A stretch of DNA of 64,000 nucleotides from Nonomuraea sediminis (lineage in GTDB: Bacteria; Actinomycetota; Actinomycetes; Streptosporangiales; Streptosporangiaceae): positions 744,001 through 808,000 of the forward strand of contig NZ_JAHDTI010000004.1 in assembly GCF_018531495.1 (NCBI RefSeq). Direction: 5' to 3'. The translations under genes and the position numbers were made by a program. How positions within the stretch are numbered: the stretch's first letter is position 1; each line of letters opens with the position of its first letter. The notes beneath the pieces were generated by a model. That model had not been told where the DNA came from, made no database searches, and saw nothing but the letters and a program-made list of their open reading frames with translations. Positions 10,894 to 18,792 of the stretch are shown here, in pieces.

Positions 10894-11781
10894 TCAGCAC
10901 ACGCGCCGCCACAGGTCGTGAATCGCCTGGGTGACGGCGTCCGGGTCGTCGGTGGCGATCGTACTGTGCCGGGCCTTGTCCAGAACCCGGTGCTCGCCGT
11001 CCTGTACCGAGGCGGCCAGGGCGTCGTACATGGAGATTTTGCCCTGGGTCATCTCGGTCAGCGCCTTCTTGGACATCATCAGCTTCATGCCGGTGTCGAT
11101 GCCCAGCGTGGTGAGCGCGATCAGCGGCCTGTCCGGCACGGGACCGGCGGCCTTGAGCTCGTCGCGCAGCGCGGGCAGGTCGCCGCGCTCCTGGGCGCCC
11201 GCGCGCTGGGACTCGACGCTCAGGTGCCGGGCCGTGAGCGCCTCGCGGACCTCGCGGGGCCAGGTGGCGAACATCTTGCCGTACAGGCCGCGCGAGAACA
11301 GCACGATCAGGCGCAGCATCAGGTCACCGGGCACCGGGTACGCCTTGAGCCGCGTCTTCCCGTCGCGCATGTAGGCGTCCCACTCCTCGTAGAACGCGTC
11401 CAGGTACACCACGCCCGCCACCTCGTCGGGGAAGAGCTGGAGGTAGCGCCGGGCGTAGGCGCCGCCCAGCGAGTGCGCCACGAACACATACGGACCCTGC
11501 ACGCCGGCCGCCCGCAGCAGCTCGCGCAGCTCGGTGGCGACCTCTTCGGCGGTCCTGGGCAGCGCGACGGGGTCGCTCCAGCCGGTGCCGCCCCTGTCGT
11601 ACAGCACGGAGGTGGTGAACCGGGAGACGCGCTCGTGCAGGTTGAGGTAGTCCAGGCCGAGGGCGCTGGCGCCGGGCAGGAACACCACGGCGGGACCGCC
11701 CGATCCGGAGCGGTGGAGCAGGAGGCGGCGGCCGTCGATGTCGTAGTGGCGGCCCAGTGGGGCCTTGTCGGAAATGCTCAT
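10894..11781 (-). CDS. Alpha/beta-fold hydrolase
   Basis: 295-residue soluble hydrolase. The nucleophile elbow is VAHSLGG (Ser about 104), the oxyanion region is VVFLPGAS, the acid is probably Asp about 128 in VVYLDAF, and the catalytic His is in DKARHSTIA near the C-terminus. YDRGGTGWSD is typical of this family. The substrate cannot be told. First gene of a two-gene operon with a MerR-type regulator; the start at 11781 lies 15 bases from the dyad operator, leaving only a very short leader. Confidence 0.88.
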   Translation of the reverse strand: MSISDKAPLGRHYDIDGRRLLLHRSGSGGPAVVFLPGASALGLDYLNLHERVSRFTTSVLYDRGGTGWSDPVALPRTAEEVATELRELLRAAGVQGPYVFVAHSLGGAYARRYLQLFPDEVAGVVYLDAFYEEWDAYMRDGKTRLKAYPVPGDLMLRLIVLFSRGLYGKMFATWPREVREALTARHLSVESQRAGAQERGDLPALRDELKAAGPVPDRPLIALTTLGIDTGMKLMMSKKALTEMTQGKISMYDALAASVQDGEHRVLDKARHSTIATDDPDAVTQAIHDLWRRVC

Positions 11782-11795
11782 GCAGGGATGGTGCG

Positions 11796-11816
11796 ACCCT
11801 GACGTTGGGTCAAGGT
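11796..11816 (-). promoter_or_regulatory. MerR-type dyad operator before the hydrolase-merR operon
   Basis: ACCTTGAC-ccaac-GTCAGGGT read on the minus strand: 8-bp arms with one mismatch around a 5-base centre, 21 bp in all. MerR-family sites are dyads of this size lying between or over a TTGAC -35 box and the -10 box; TTGAC is inside the first arm. It is 15 bases upstream of the ATG at 11781. Confidence 0.6.
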
Positions 11817-11829
11817 CAAGCCATCACCT

Positions 11830-13464
11830 TCAGAAAGGTGGAGTCAGGTCCGCCAGGTCGTTGTCGAAGTCGTTCAGCCAGGCTCCGAACAGCACCAGAC
11901 CGCGCACCCAGAACCTGTCGTTCCACCCGTTGAAGCGGGTCAGCGCGTCGGGCCCGCCGGCGATCAGCGCGTGCAGGTCGTCCGACAGCAGAGCAGGAAC
12001 CCGGTCGGCGACGTTCTCGAGCATCCGGTGCGAGTACGCGCGGGCGGGCGCGGCCGTCGAGCGCAGCGGCACCCGCTGGAGGGGCTGCTTGACCACGTTC
12101 GTGGACGGCAGGGCTGCCACCCGAGGGTTGGCCGCGTGCAGGACCTCGCGGTAGAAGCGGCCCTTGTCCTTGCGGGCCACGCCGACCGACAGCGCCGCGT
12201 CGAAGAAGTCCGGGTGGATGAACGGCGCGGCGAAGGACGCCTCGGGCCCCACCAGGTTGACCGCCGAGCGGGCGATGCCGCGGACCGTCCGCGTGTGCAG
12301 CACCGACAGCGGCAGCTCGGCCCGGTGACCGTGCAGCATCGAGGTGGACGCCACGAACTGCTCCCTGACGACGTCCTCCATCCAGGCGCTGGCCTGGGGC
12401 GACAGGAACGGCGCCGACGGGGCGCCCAGCGACAGCGAGGACAGCACCGCCGCCGACCGTTCCGCCTGGGTCCGCGCCTCCAGCGCGGCCCCGCTGACCA
12501 TGAAGTTCTTCAGCAGCGGCCCGCCCGCCAGCCCGTCGACCAGGACCCGCCCCGCGCCGTGCACCTCCTTGGCGAAGGGCGCGTACCAGGCGTGGTGCGG
12601 CGTCAGGTACTCCAGCCGCCGCGCCACCTCCAGCGCGTCCGCCGGATAGTCGGCGGCCTCCTGGACGACCACGCGGTGCGGCACGCCCAGCTCCCGGGTG
12701 ATCGCCCTGGCGAAGGCGATGTCGGTGTCGGTGCCGTCGTCGGGGCTGGTCGTCCACGACTCCACGTCGAAGCCGCGCGCCACGGCCACCGAGCACAGCA
12801 GCCGCGAGTCGTAGCCGCCGCTGACCGGCACGAGCAGGCGCCGCCCCTCGTAGTCCTTGTACACCTCGTGCAGGATGTCCACGATCTCGCCCGCGCTGGT
12901 CCAGGCCTCGTACGGCTCGCGCCGCAGCCACCGCGGCAGCCGCCGCTCCGTGGCCAGCCTGTCGTGCTCGAACACCAGCGCGCTGGACCCCGGCAACCGC
13001 TTGACCTGCGGGTACGGCGTGGCCTCGCCGAGCGGGAAGGTGACGTGGAGAATCGAGGCCCACGCCGCCCAGTCGATCTCGATGGGCACCAGCGACAGCA
13101 GGGGCTGGATCAGGGACGAGAAGTAGACCGCGCCCGCGTGCCGGACGAAATAGACGTCGACCAGGCCCAGGGCGCCGGCGTGCAGGACGAGGCGGCCGTC
13201 GGAGGAGATCAGGCCCGGCGTCTCGTACGTCTCGGCCACCGACATCCAGTCCGCCAGCGCGGCCGGCTTGCGCTCGCCCCAGGAGAACGCGAAGGAGTCC
13301 TGCGTCCTGTGGTAGGGCGGCAGCGGGTGGGAGCTGTAGAGCGCGGCGTCGGGGGTCTGGAGCGCGGGCCTGCAGCGCGGGCCCGCGGCGGTGAGTTTGC
13401 CCAGCAACGCGGTGTCGATCCGGCCGAGAGCGCCACAGACATAGGGCCGCACGTTGAACTGCAC
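11830..13464 (-). CDS. Asparagine-synthetase-like ATP-dependent amide ligase, no glutaminase nucleophile
   Basis: 544 residues. The C-terminal two thirds is an AsnB-type synthetase domain with the PP-loop ATP-pyrophosphatase motif VPVSGGYDSR (SGGYDS at about 215-220). The N-terminal part (1-180) keeps the fold pattern of a class II amidotransferase but begins MQFNVRP, without the Cys 2 nucleophile, so glutamine hydrolysis is unlikely. Such proteins (for example the cyclases of lasso peptides or beta-lactam synthetase) use ATP to activate a carboxylate and join it to an amine. No lasso RRE or peptidase gene is near, so the partner is unknown. It diverges from a glycosyltransferase across a perfect palindrome, suggesting joint regulation and perhaps a cell-surface or secondary metabolite role. 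Confidence 0.8.
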   Translation of the reverse strand: MQFNVRPYVCGALGRIDTALLGKLTAAGPRCRPALQTPDAALYSSHPLPPYHRTQDSFAFSWGERKPAALADWMSVAETYETPGLISSDGRLVLHAGALGLVDVYFVRHAGAVYFSSLIQPLLSLVPIEIDWAAWASILHVTFPLGEATPYPQVKRLPGSSALVFEHDRLATERRLPRWLRREPYEAWTSAGEIVDILHEVYKDYEGRRLLVPVSGGYDSRLLCSVAVARGFDVESWTTSPDDGTDTDIAFARAITRELGVPHRVVVQEAADYPADALEVARRLEYLTPHHAWYAPFAKEVHGAGRVLVDGLAGGPLLKNFMVSGAALEARTQAERSAAVLSSLSLGAPSAPFLSPQASAWMEDVVREQFVASTSMLHGHRAELPLSVLHTRTVRGIARSAVNLVGPEASFAAPFIHPDFFDAALSVGVARKDKGRFYREVLHAANPRVAALPSTNVVKQPLQRVPLRSTAAPARAYSHRMLENVADRVPALLSDDLHALIAGGPDALTRFNGWNDRFWVRGLVLFGAWLNDFDNDLADLTPPF

Positions 13465-13489
13465 CGGATCTCATCCCTTCGAGACGCTT

Positions 13490-13513
13490 CCCGCAAAGAG
13501 TATCCTTTGCGGG
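13490..13513. promoter_or_regulatory. Perfect 24-bp palindromic operator over divergent promoters
   Basis: CCCGCAAAG-agtatc-CTTTGCGGG: perfect 9-bp arms around a 6-base centre. The centre carries overlapping divergent -10 boxes: TATCCT (13501-13506) for the glycosyltransferase and TACTCT (13502-13497) for the synthetase-like gene. A repressor bound here would silence both genes; no regulator gene is adjacent. Confidence 0.65.
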
Positions 13514-13534
13514 CCAAAGGGAGCGGAGGTCTTG

Positions 13535-15379
13535 GTGGGCATTGAACTGGAGAGCACGCGCCAGGCGCTGCGCGAGGCGATCGCGCAGGCCGAGCACGCG
13601 GCCGAGCTGGCCAGGCTCCTGGACGCCGCGCAGGCCAGGCTCGCCGAGGCCGAGCGGAGCGCCGAGGAGGCCAGGACGCTCGCCGGCCTGCTCGGCGAGG
13701 CCGAGCAGCTCCTCGAGGATGAGCGCGCCGCCGCGGACAAGCTCCGCAAGGAGGTGGCCGAGCAGCGCTACCAGGCCGAGGTCGCCAACTGGAAGCTCTC
13801 CTCGATCAAGGTCGCCCGGTGGAGCCGCATCGGCGACGCGATCAAGACGGGCAAGAAGAACCCGGTACGGCTGGCCAAGGGCCTCAGGGGCGCCGCCAAG
13901 CCGGTCAAGCGCCCGGTCGCGCCCAAGCGCAAGCCCATCGCCTCCGCCCAGGTCAAGGACGAGCGGCCGGGCGCCGCCTTCCAGGCCACCACCTCCATCA
14001 GGAGGATCGACGGCGCCTCCTTCAAGCTCAAGCCGTTCAGGGTGCCGACCGGCCCGAACACGCGCCCGCACATCACCGCGGCCGTCATCGCCGACCCGCA
14101 CGCCGAGGCGCTGCTGCGCTACGAGTGGCGGCAGACGACCGGTTTCACGCCGCGCGACTTCGCCCGGGTGCTGCCGCTCGAGGTCCCGCACCTGCTGGTC
14201 GTGGAGTCGGTCACGCAGGGGCCCTGGTTCGAGGAGATCGCGGGCGAGCCGGGCGAGGGCCTGCGCGCGCTGCTCGCCTGGTGCGCCGAGCGGGGCATCA
14301 GGACCGTCTTCTGGCACACCCAGGGTGACGTCAGGCAGTACGCGGCGGCGGCCGGGCTGTTCGAGCACCGCTTCTCCACCGACCCCGCCACGGGCTGGCC
14401 GCGGCTGCCGTTCGGCGTGCAGCCGCGCGTGCACAACCCGCTGCCGCTGGCCGGTGGCCGGATGGACCGGGTGCTCACGCTGGACCAGCTCATCGGCGAC
14501 AACCTGACCTACCCGGACGTGCTGACCTCCTACCGCTGGCCCGCCTCGGTCGAGTGCCCGCCCGGCACCCCGCAGTGGCGCCTGGCCGAGATCGCCGCCT
14601 GCGGCACCTCGATCGGTCCCGAGCCCGACTCGCGCCGCGCGCACGTCGCGCTGCGCCGCGCCTACGCCTCGGGCACCATGACCGAACGCGTCGACGAGCT
14701 GCTCGAGGCCGTCGGGCTGCCCAGCGCCCGCGCCACGCTCAACGTGTCGGTGCTGCTGCCCGTCCTGGACCCGGCACTGCTCGAGCACGGGCTCGCGCAG
14801 GTCGCGCGGCAGTCCGGGGTCGCCCAGGTGATCGTGTTCGGCCCGCCCGAGGCCGAACTGCGCGCCCCCGACGTGCTGGCCGACGTCGAGGTGATCTTCC
14901 GCCACCTCGACCCGTCGCAGTCCACCGGCGCGATGCTGGCCCGCGGGCTCGACCTGTGCGAGGCCGACCTGGTCGCGGTCATGGACCCGCGCGACGTGTA
15001 CGGCATGCACTACCTGGCCGACCTGCGGCGGGCCTTCCAGTTCTGCACGGCCGACATCGTCGGCAAGGCGGCCTTCTACGCCCACATCCGCAAGGCCCAG
15101 GCCACGCTGCTCAAGCAGCCGGACGCTGAATACTCCTACCTGCCGGAGATCGCCGGGGCCACCCTGCTGGCCCGCCGCAACACGCTGCGCGAGGTGGGCT
15201 TCCCCGACGTGTCGGAGGGCTGGGACGAGGTCATGATGCGGCAGTGCCGTACCGACGGGGTGAAGGTCTTCTCGGCCGACCGCTTCGGCTACGTCCGCGT
15301 CCGCGACGAGGACCGATGGCTGCTCGGCGCCGCCCAGCTGGTGGAGTACGGCTCCGCGGAGCCGCACGCGCTGATCTGA
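13535..15379 (+). CDS. Glycosyltransferase-like protein with N-terminal coiled coil
   Basis: 614 residues from the GTG at 13535, which has GGAGG 5 bases upstream; the frame is open further upstream without a better start. Residues about 5-90 are an Ala/Glu/Leu-rich heptad coiled coil, followed by a basic stretch (about 95-135). The middle part has features of glycan-enzyme surroundings (ADPHAEALLRYEW, LVVESVTQGPWFEE), and the C-terminal third (about 415-600) resembles a GT-A nucleotide-sugar domain: LNVSVLLPVLDP, LVAVMDPRDVYGMHYLADL with an Asp-containing metal site, and SEGWDEVMM. No membrane segments. Similar long glycosyltransferases act in teichoic, teichulosonic or other wall-glycan synthesis in actinomycetes; the exact donor and acceptor are unknown. 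Confidence 0.7.
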   Translation: MGIELESTRQALREAIAQAEHAAELARLLDAAQARLAEAERSAEEARTLAGLLGEAEQLLEDERAAADKLRKEVAEQRYQAEVANWKLSSIKVARWSRIGDAIKTGKKNPVRLAKGLRGAAKPVKRPVAPKRKPIASAQVKDERPGAAFQATTSIRRIDGASFKLKPFRVPTGPNTRPHITAAVIADPHAEALLRYEWRQTTGFTPRDFARVLPLEVPHLLVVESVTQGPWFEEIAGEPGEGLRALLAWCAERGIRTVFWHTQGDVRQYAAAAGLFEHRFSTDPATGWPRLPFGVQPRVHNPLPLAGGRMDRVLTLDQLIGDNLTYPDVLTSYRWPASVECPPGTPQWRLAEIAACGTSIGPEPDSRRAHVALRRAYASGTMTERVDELLEAVGLPSARATLNVSVLLPVLDPALLEHGLAQVARQSGVAQVIVFGPPEAELRAPDVLADVEVIFRHLDPSQSTGAMLARGLDLCEADLVAVMDPRDVYGMHYLADLRRAFQFCTADIVGKAAFYAHIRKAQATLLKQPDAEYSYLPEIAGATLLARRNTLREVGFPDVSEGWDEVMMRQCRTDGVKVFSADRFGYVRVRDEDRWLLGAAQLVEYGSAEPHALI

Positions 15380-15384
15380 TCCGT

Positions 15385-15485
15385 TACGGCAAGGCCACCG
15401 CCACCGGCCGCCCGCCGCACTTCGGCCGAGGGCCCGTGACCGGCGCTCGCGGCGAGTCGGCGACGGTTTCCCGCCGCCACGGCGC
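15385..15485 (-). repeat. Dispersed intergenic repeat, copy A
   Basis: About 101 bases just after the glycosyltransferase stop. Its reverse complement matches 58807-58905 at roughly 85 percent by eye, including the identical 24 bases beginning at 15391 (reverse strand) that read GGCGGGCGGCCGGTGGCGGT in part. Both copies lie between genes. Differences are spread over all codon positions, so conserved coding is unlikely. Confidence 0.7.
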
Positions 15486-15524
15486 ACGGGACCCCGCCGG
15501 GGCGGAAACCCTAAGATCGGATCC

Positions 15525-16016
15525 GTGAAACCGGTCGGGACCTGGGAGGACGAGGCTACCTACCTCGACGAGCGAGGCGAGCGGGTCGTGGTCGCCGTGC
15601 CGGGTGAGCTGGTGCGTGCGGTGGAGCCGCTCGAGGTCGAGGTGGACTGGCCCGACTTCCCGCGCACCTGGGACAACCCCGGGTTCGTGGTGCGGTACGC
15701 GCACGTCAGGGCCGTCGCGGTGCAGCGGTGGGCGCGCGAGCTGGGGGTGCCGCTGGAGGGGTTCCGGCCCGAGTTGCTCGATTACCGGCTCGATCGGGCC
15801 GTGCTGCGGGTGCTGGCGGAGGTGCCGAGCCGTCGTGGGAGCAGGAATCCGGGGTGGGGGCCGTTCCTGGTGCGGCTGGCCGAGGCATATCACGACGCGT
15901 TCGAGCACGCGCCCGCGCTGCCGGTGGGGGACGAGCCGGTCACGCCGCTGCACACCGCCCGGGTCCACCTCGCGGCAGCCGTACAGAAGATCCTGGTGGG
16001 GCCGGATCGGATATGA
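15525..16016 (+). CDS. Conserved hypothetical protein upstream of lysA
   Basis: 163-residue soluble protein, no family recognised. It has a beta-rich N-terminus (VVVAVPGELVRAVEPLEVEVDWPDFP) and an alpha-helical remainder rich in Arg, Leu and Trp; no signal peptide or membrane span. The GTG at 15525 has no ribosome-binding site, but TAAGAT at 15512-15517 lies 7 bases before it, as expected for a leaderless mRNA. It is followed by two hairpins and lysA. Confidence 0.75.
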   Translation: MKPVGTWEDEATYLDERGERVVVAVPGELVRAVEPLEVEVDWPDFPRTWDNPGFVVRYAHVRAVAVQRWARELGVPLEGFRPELLDYRLDRAVLRVLAEVPSRRGSRNPGWGPFLVRLAEAYHDAFEHAPALPVGDEPVTPLHTARVHLAAAVQKILVGPDRI

Positions 16017-16022
16017 AATATC

Positions 16023-16036
16023 CCGCCATAAGGCGG
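16023..16036. terminator. Small hairpin followed by AAAA, possible terminator
   Basis: CCGCC-ATAA-GGCGG immediately after the hypothetical gene's stop, followed by AAAAGCG. A second hairpin lies 17 bases further on. The stretch 16009-16052 is markedly AT-rich for this genome and also holds GGATAT-gaa-ATATCC (16009-16023) across the stop codon. Confidence 0.45.
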
Positions 16037-16052
16037 AAAAGCGTAAAAATAT

Positions 16053-16065
16053 CCCCCAAAGGGGG
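16053..16065. terminator. Second small hairpin before lysA
   Basis: CCCCC-AAA-GGGGG. Together with the hairpin at 16023 it separates the hypothetical gene from lysA. It could be a terminator or part of the lysA leader region; it is far too short for a lysine riboswitch. Confidence 0.35.
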
Positions 16066-16132
16066 CTTGATCGCGTCTCGATAGATGGGCAGCCGGTCCA
16101 GGGGGATCGGGGGTTCCGATAGCCTCGTTCGG

Positions 16133-17515
16133 GTGAGTCGCTTCGCCCATCCAGCCGGGGACCGGCACGCCGAGATGCTGCCCCACGAGCGCCCGCCCTT
16201 GGCGCCCGACGACCTCAACCGGATCGACCCCACGATCTGGCCCCGAACGTCCGGCCGGAACCAGGGCGCGCTCACGATCGGCCAGGTGGACGTCCGCGAA
16301 CTGGCCGCCGAACACGGCACCCCGCTCTTCGTGCTCGACGAGAGCGACGTGCGCTCGCGGATGCGCGACTATGCCACCGCCTTCGCCGGGTCCGACGTCC
16401 ACTACGCGGGCAAGGCGTTCCTGTGCAAGGAGATCGTCCGCTGGCTGAGCGACGAGGGCCTCGGCCTGGACGTGGCCAGCGGCGGCGAACTGGCCGTGGC
16501 GCTCAGCGTCGGCTTCCCGCCCGAGCGGATCACCCTGCACGGCAACAACAAGTCCGCCGCCGAGCTCACCCGCGCGATCGAGGTGGGCGTCGGCCACATC
16601 GTCGTCGACTCCTACGAGGAGATCGCCAGGCTGGGCTTCCTGGCCGACAAGCACGGCAAGCGGCCCAAGGTCATGATCCGCGTCACCACCGGAGTCGAGG
16701 CGCACACCCACGAGTTCATCGCCACGGCGCACGACGACCAGAAGTTCGGCCTGTCGCTCAACACGGGCGCGGCGGCGGAAGCCGTACGGCGCATCCTGGC
16801 GCTGCCGCAACTGGAGCTGGTCGGCCTGCACTCCCACATCGGCTCGCAGATCGTCGACACGGCCGGGTTCGAGGTGGCCGCGCGGCGGCTGGCGACCCTG
16901 CTCGTGCAGATCAAGGCCGAGCACGGCGTGGTGCTGCCCGAGCTGGACCTGGGCGGCGGCTACGGCATCGCCTACGTCGAGGGCGACGAGGCGCCCGACA
17001 TCAAGGAGATCGCCGACGGCCTGCGCGAGATCGTCGCCAAGGTCTGCACCGACGCCGGGCTGCCGGTGCCGCGCCTGACCGTCGAACCCGGCCGCACCGT
17101 CGTCGGGCCGGGCGGGATCACGCTCTACGAGGTCGGCACCGTCAAGGACGTCGAGGGCCTGCGGACCTACGTCAGCGTCGACGGCGGCATGAGCGACAAC
17201 GTGCGCACCGCGCTCTACGGCGCCGAGTACACCGCCGTACTCGCCAACCGGGAGAGCACGGCGCCGCCGATGCTCAGCCGCATCGTCGGCAAGCACTGCG
17301 AGAGCGGCGACATCGTCGTGCGCGACTGCTACCTGCCGGCCGACCTGGCGCCCGGCGACCTGATCGCGATCGCGGCCACCGGCGCCTACTGCCGCTCGCT
17401 GGCCAGCAACTACAATTACCTGCCCAAGCCCGCCGTGGTGGCCGTCGCCGACGGTTCCGCCCGCGTGATCGTGCAGGGCGAGACCGAGGACGACCTGTTG
17501 AGGGGGCAGCTGTGA
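16133..17515 (+). CDS. lysA: Diaminopimelate decarboxylase
   Basis: 460-residue PLP enzyme of the alanine-racemase fold that converts meso-diaminopimelate to lysine, the last step of lysine synthesis. PLP-binding Lys is at about 94 in HYAGKAFLCKE; other family motifs are LHGNNKS, GLHSHIGSQI (His), LDLGGGYGIAY, VEPGRTVV and KHCESGDIV with the substrate-contacting Cys. The GTG at 16133 lacks a Shine-Dalgarno but has TAGCCT (16120-16125) 7 bases before it, a leaderless pattern; upstream in-frame codons are GC-rich filler. Its TGA overlaps the GTG of hom, so the two are co-translated. Confidence 0.96.
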   Translation: MSRFAHPAGDRHAEMLPHERPPLAPDDLNRIDPTIWPRTSGRNQGALTIGQVDVRELAAEHGTPLFVLDESDVRSRMRDYATAFAGSDVHYAGKAFLCKEIVRWLSDEGLGLDVASGGELAVALSVGFPPERITLHGNNKSAAELTRAIEVGVGHIVVDSYEEIARLGFLADKHGKRPKVMIRVTTGVEAHTHEFIATAHDDQKFGLSLNTGAAAEAVRRILALPQLELVGLHSHIGSQIVDTAGFEVAARRLATLLVQIKAEHGVVLPELDLGGGYGIAYVEGDEAPDIKEIADGLREIVAKVCTDAGLPVPRLTVEPGRTVVGPGGITLYEVGTVKDVEGLRTYVSVDGGMSDNVRTALYGAEYTAVLANRESTAPPMLSRIVGKHCESGDIVVRDCYLPADLAPGDLIAIAATGAYCRSLASNYNYLPKPAVVAVADGSARVIVQGETEDDLLRGQL

Positions 17516-18792
17516 AAGTCGCGCTGTTGGGCTGTGGCGTCGTCGGTTCGCAGGTCATCAGGCTCATGCACGAGCAGGCCGCCGACCTGGAGGCGCGCAT
17601 CGGGGCTCCGCTGGAGCTGGCCGGCGTGGCCGTGCGGCGGCTCGGCCGAAAACGGGACGTGGCCGTCGACCCGTCGCTGCTGACCACGGACGCCACCGAA
17701 CTGGTGACCCGGCCGGACGTCGACATCGTCATCGAGGTGATCGGCGGCATCGAGCCCGCCAGGTCGCTGATCGTGGCCGCCCTGGAGGCGGGCAAGTCCG
17801 TCGTCACCGCCAACAAGGCGCTGCTCGCCGAGGACGGCGCCACTCTGCACGAGGCGGCCAGGCGGGGCAACGGCGACCTGTACTTCGAGGCCAGCGTGGC
17901 GGGTGCCATCCCACTGCTGCGCCCGCTGCGCGAGTCGCTGGCCGGTGACCACGTCAAGCGGGTGCTCGGCATCGTCAACGGCACCACCAACTACATCCTC
18001 GACAAGATGGACTCCACCGGCGCCTCCTTCACCGACGCGCTGGAGGAGGCCCAGGCGCTGGGCTACGCCGAGGCCGACCCGACCGCCGACGTCGAGGGGT
18101 TCGACGCGGCCGCCAAGGCGGCGATCCTGGCCGGGCTGGCCTTCCACTCCCGGGTGACGGCGGCCGAGGTGCACCGCGAGGGCATCACCGAGATCACCGC
18201 CACCGACGTGGCCTCCGCCAAGGCCATGGGCTACGTCATCAAGCTGCTGGCCATCTGCGCCCGCTCCGACGACGGCCGCTCGATCGGCGTCCGGGTGCAC
18301 CCGGCGATGATCCCCAGGACGCACCCGCTGGCCGGGGTCCGCGAGGCCTACAACGCGGTCTTCGTCGAGGCCGAGTCCGCCGGGCAGCTCATGTTCTACG
18401 GCAAGGGCGCCGGCGGCGCGCCCACGGCCTCCGCCGTGCTCGGCGACCTGGTGGCCGTGGCACGCAACCGCCTGGCCGGCACCCGCGGTCCCGAGGAGTC
18501 GACCTACGCCTCGCTGACGGTCCACCCGATGGGCGACACCGTCACCCGCTGCCACGTGGCGCTCGACGTGGCCGACAAGCCCGGCGTGCTGGCCCGGGTG
18601 GCCGACCTGTTCGCCAAGCACGACGTGTCGATCCAGACCGTGCGGCAGGAGGGCCACGGCGACGACGCCCAGCTGGTCATCGTCACCCACCGCGCCACCG
18701 ACGCCGCGCTCGGCGCGACCATGGAGGGCCTGCGCGACCTCGACATCGTCAGGGCCGTGGCCAGCGTCATGCGGGTGGAGGGCGACGACTAG
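17512..18792 (+). CDS. hom: Homoserine dehydrogenase
   Basis: 426-residue NAD(P)-dependent enzyme reducing aspartate semialdehyde to homoserine, the entry to threonine and methionine. The nucleotide-binding loop LLGCGVVGS is at about 5-13; SVVTANKALLA, GIVNGTTNYIL and the catalytic Lys region GYAEADPTADVEGFDAAAKAAIL follow. The last about 75 residues form an ACT domain (HVALDVADKPGVLARVADLFAKHDVSIQ), the usual site of threonine feedback inhibition. The GTG at 17512 overlaps the lysA stop and has AGGGGG upstream. In most actinobacteria thrC and thrB follow; here the operon ends at a convergent gene whose stop overlaps. Confidence 0.96.
   Translation: MKVALLGCGVVGSQVIRLMHEQAADLEARIGAPLELAGVAVRRLGRKRDVAVDPSLLTTDATELVTRPDVDIVIEVIGGIEPARSLIVAALEAGKSVVTANKALLAEDGATLHEAARRGNGDLYFEASVAGAIPLLRPLRESLAGDHVKRVLGIVNGTTNYILDKMDSTGASFTDALEEAQALGYAEADPTADVEGFDAAAKAAILAGLAFHSRVTAAEVHREGITEITATDVASAKAMGYVIKLLAICARSDDGRSIGVRVHPAMIPRTHPLAGVREAYNAVFVEAESAGQLMFYGKGAGGAPTASAVLGDLVAVARNRLAGTRGPEESTYASLTVHPMGDTVTRCHVALDVADKPGVLARVADLFAKHDVSIQTVRQEGHGDDAQLVIVTHRATDAALGATMEGLRDLDIVRAVASVMRVEGDD

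Noticed and set aside
11830..15379. Lasso peptide biosynthesis cluster
   Set aside because: The AsnB-like protein lacks the nucleophile as in lasso cyclases, but there is no RRE protein, no transglutaminase-like peptidase and no precursor-like small ORF in the 70-base spacer or nearby.
15385..15485. Small conserved protein encoded by the dispersed repeat
   Set aside because: A shared reading frame exists in both copies, but substitutions fall at first and second codon positions as often as third and there is no common start codon.
16017..16132. Lysine riboswitch upstream of lysA
   Set aside because: Only 116 bases, simple small hairpins, none of the L-box core; lysA appears leaderless.
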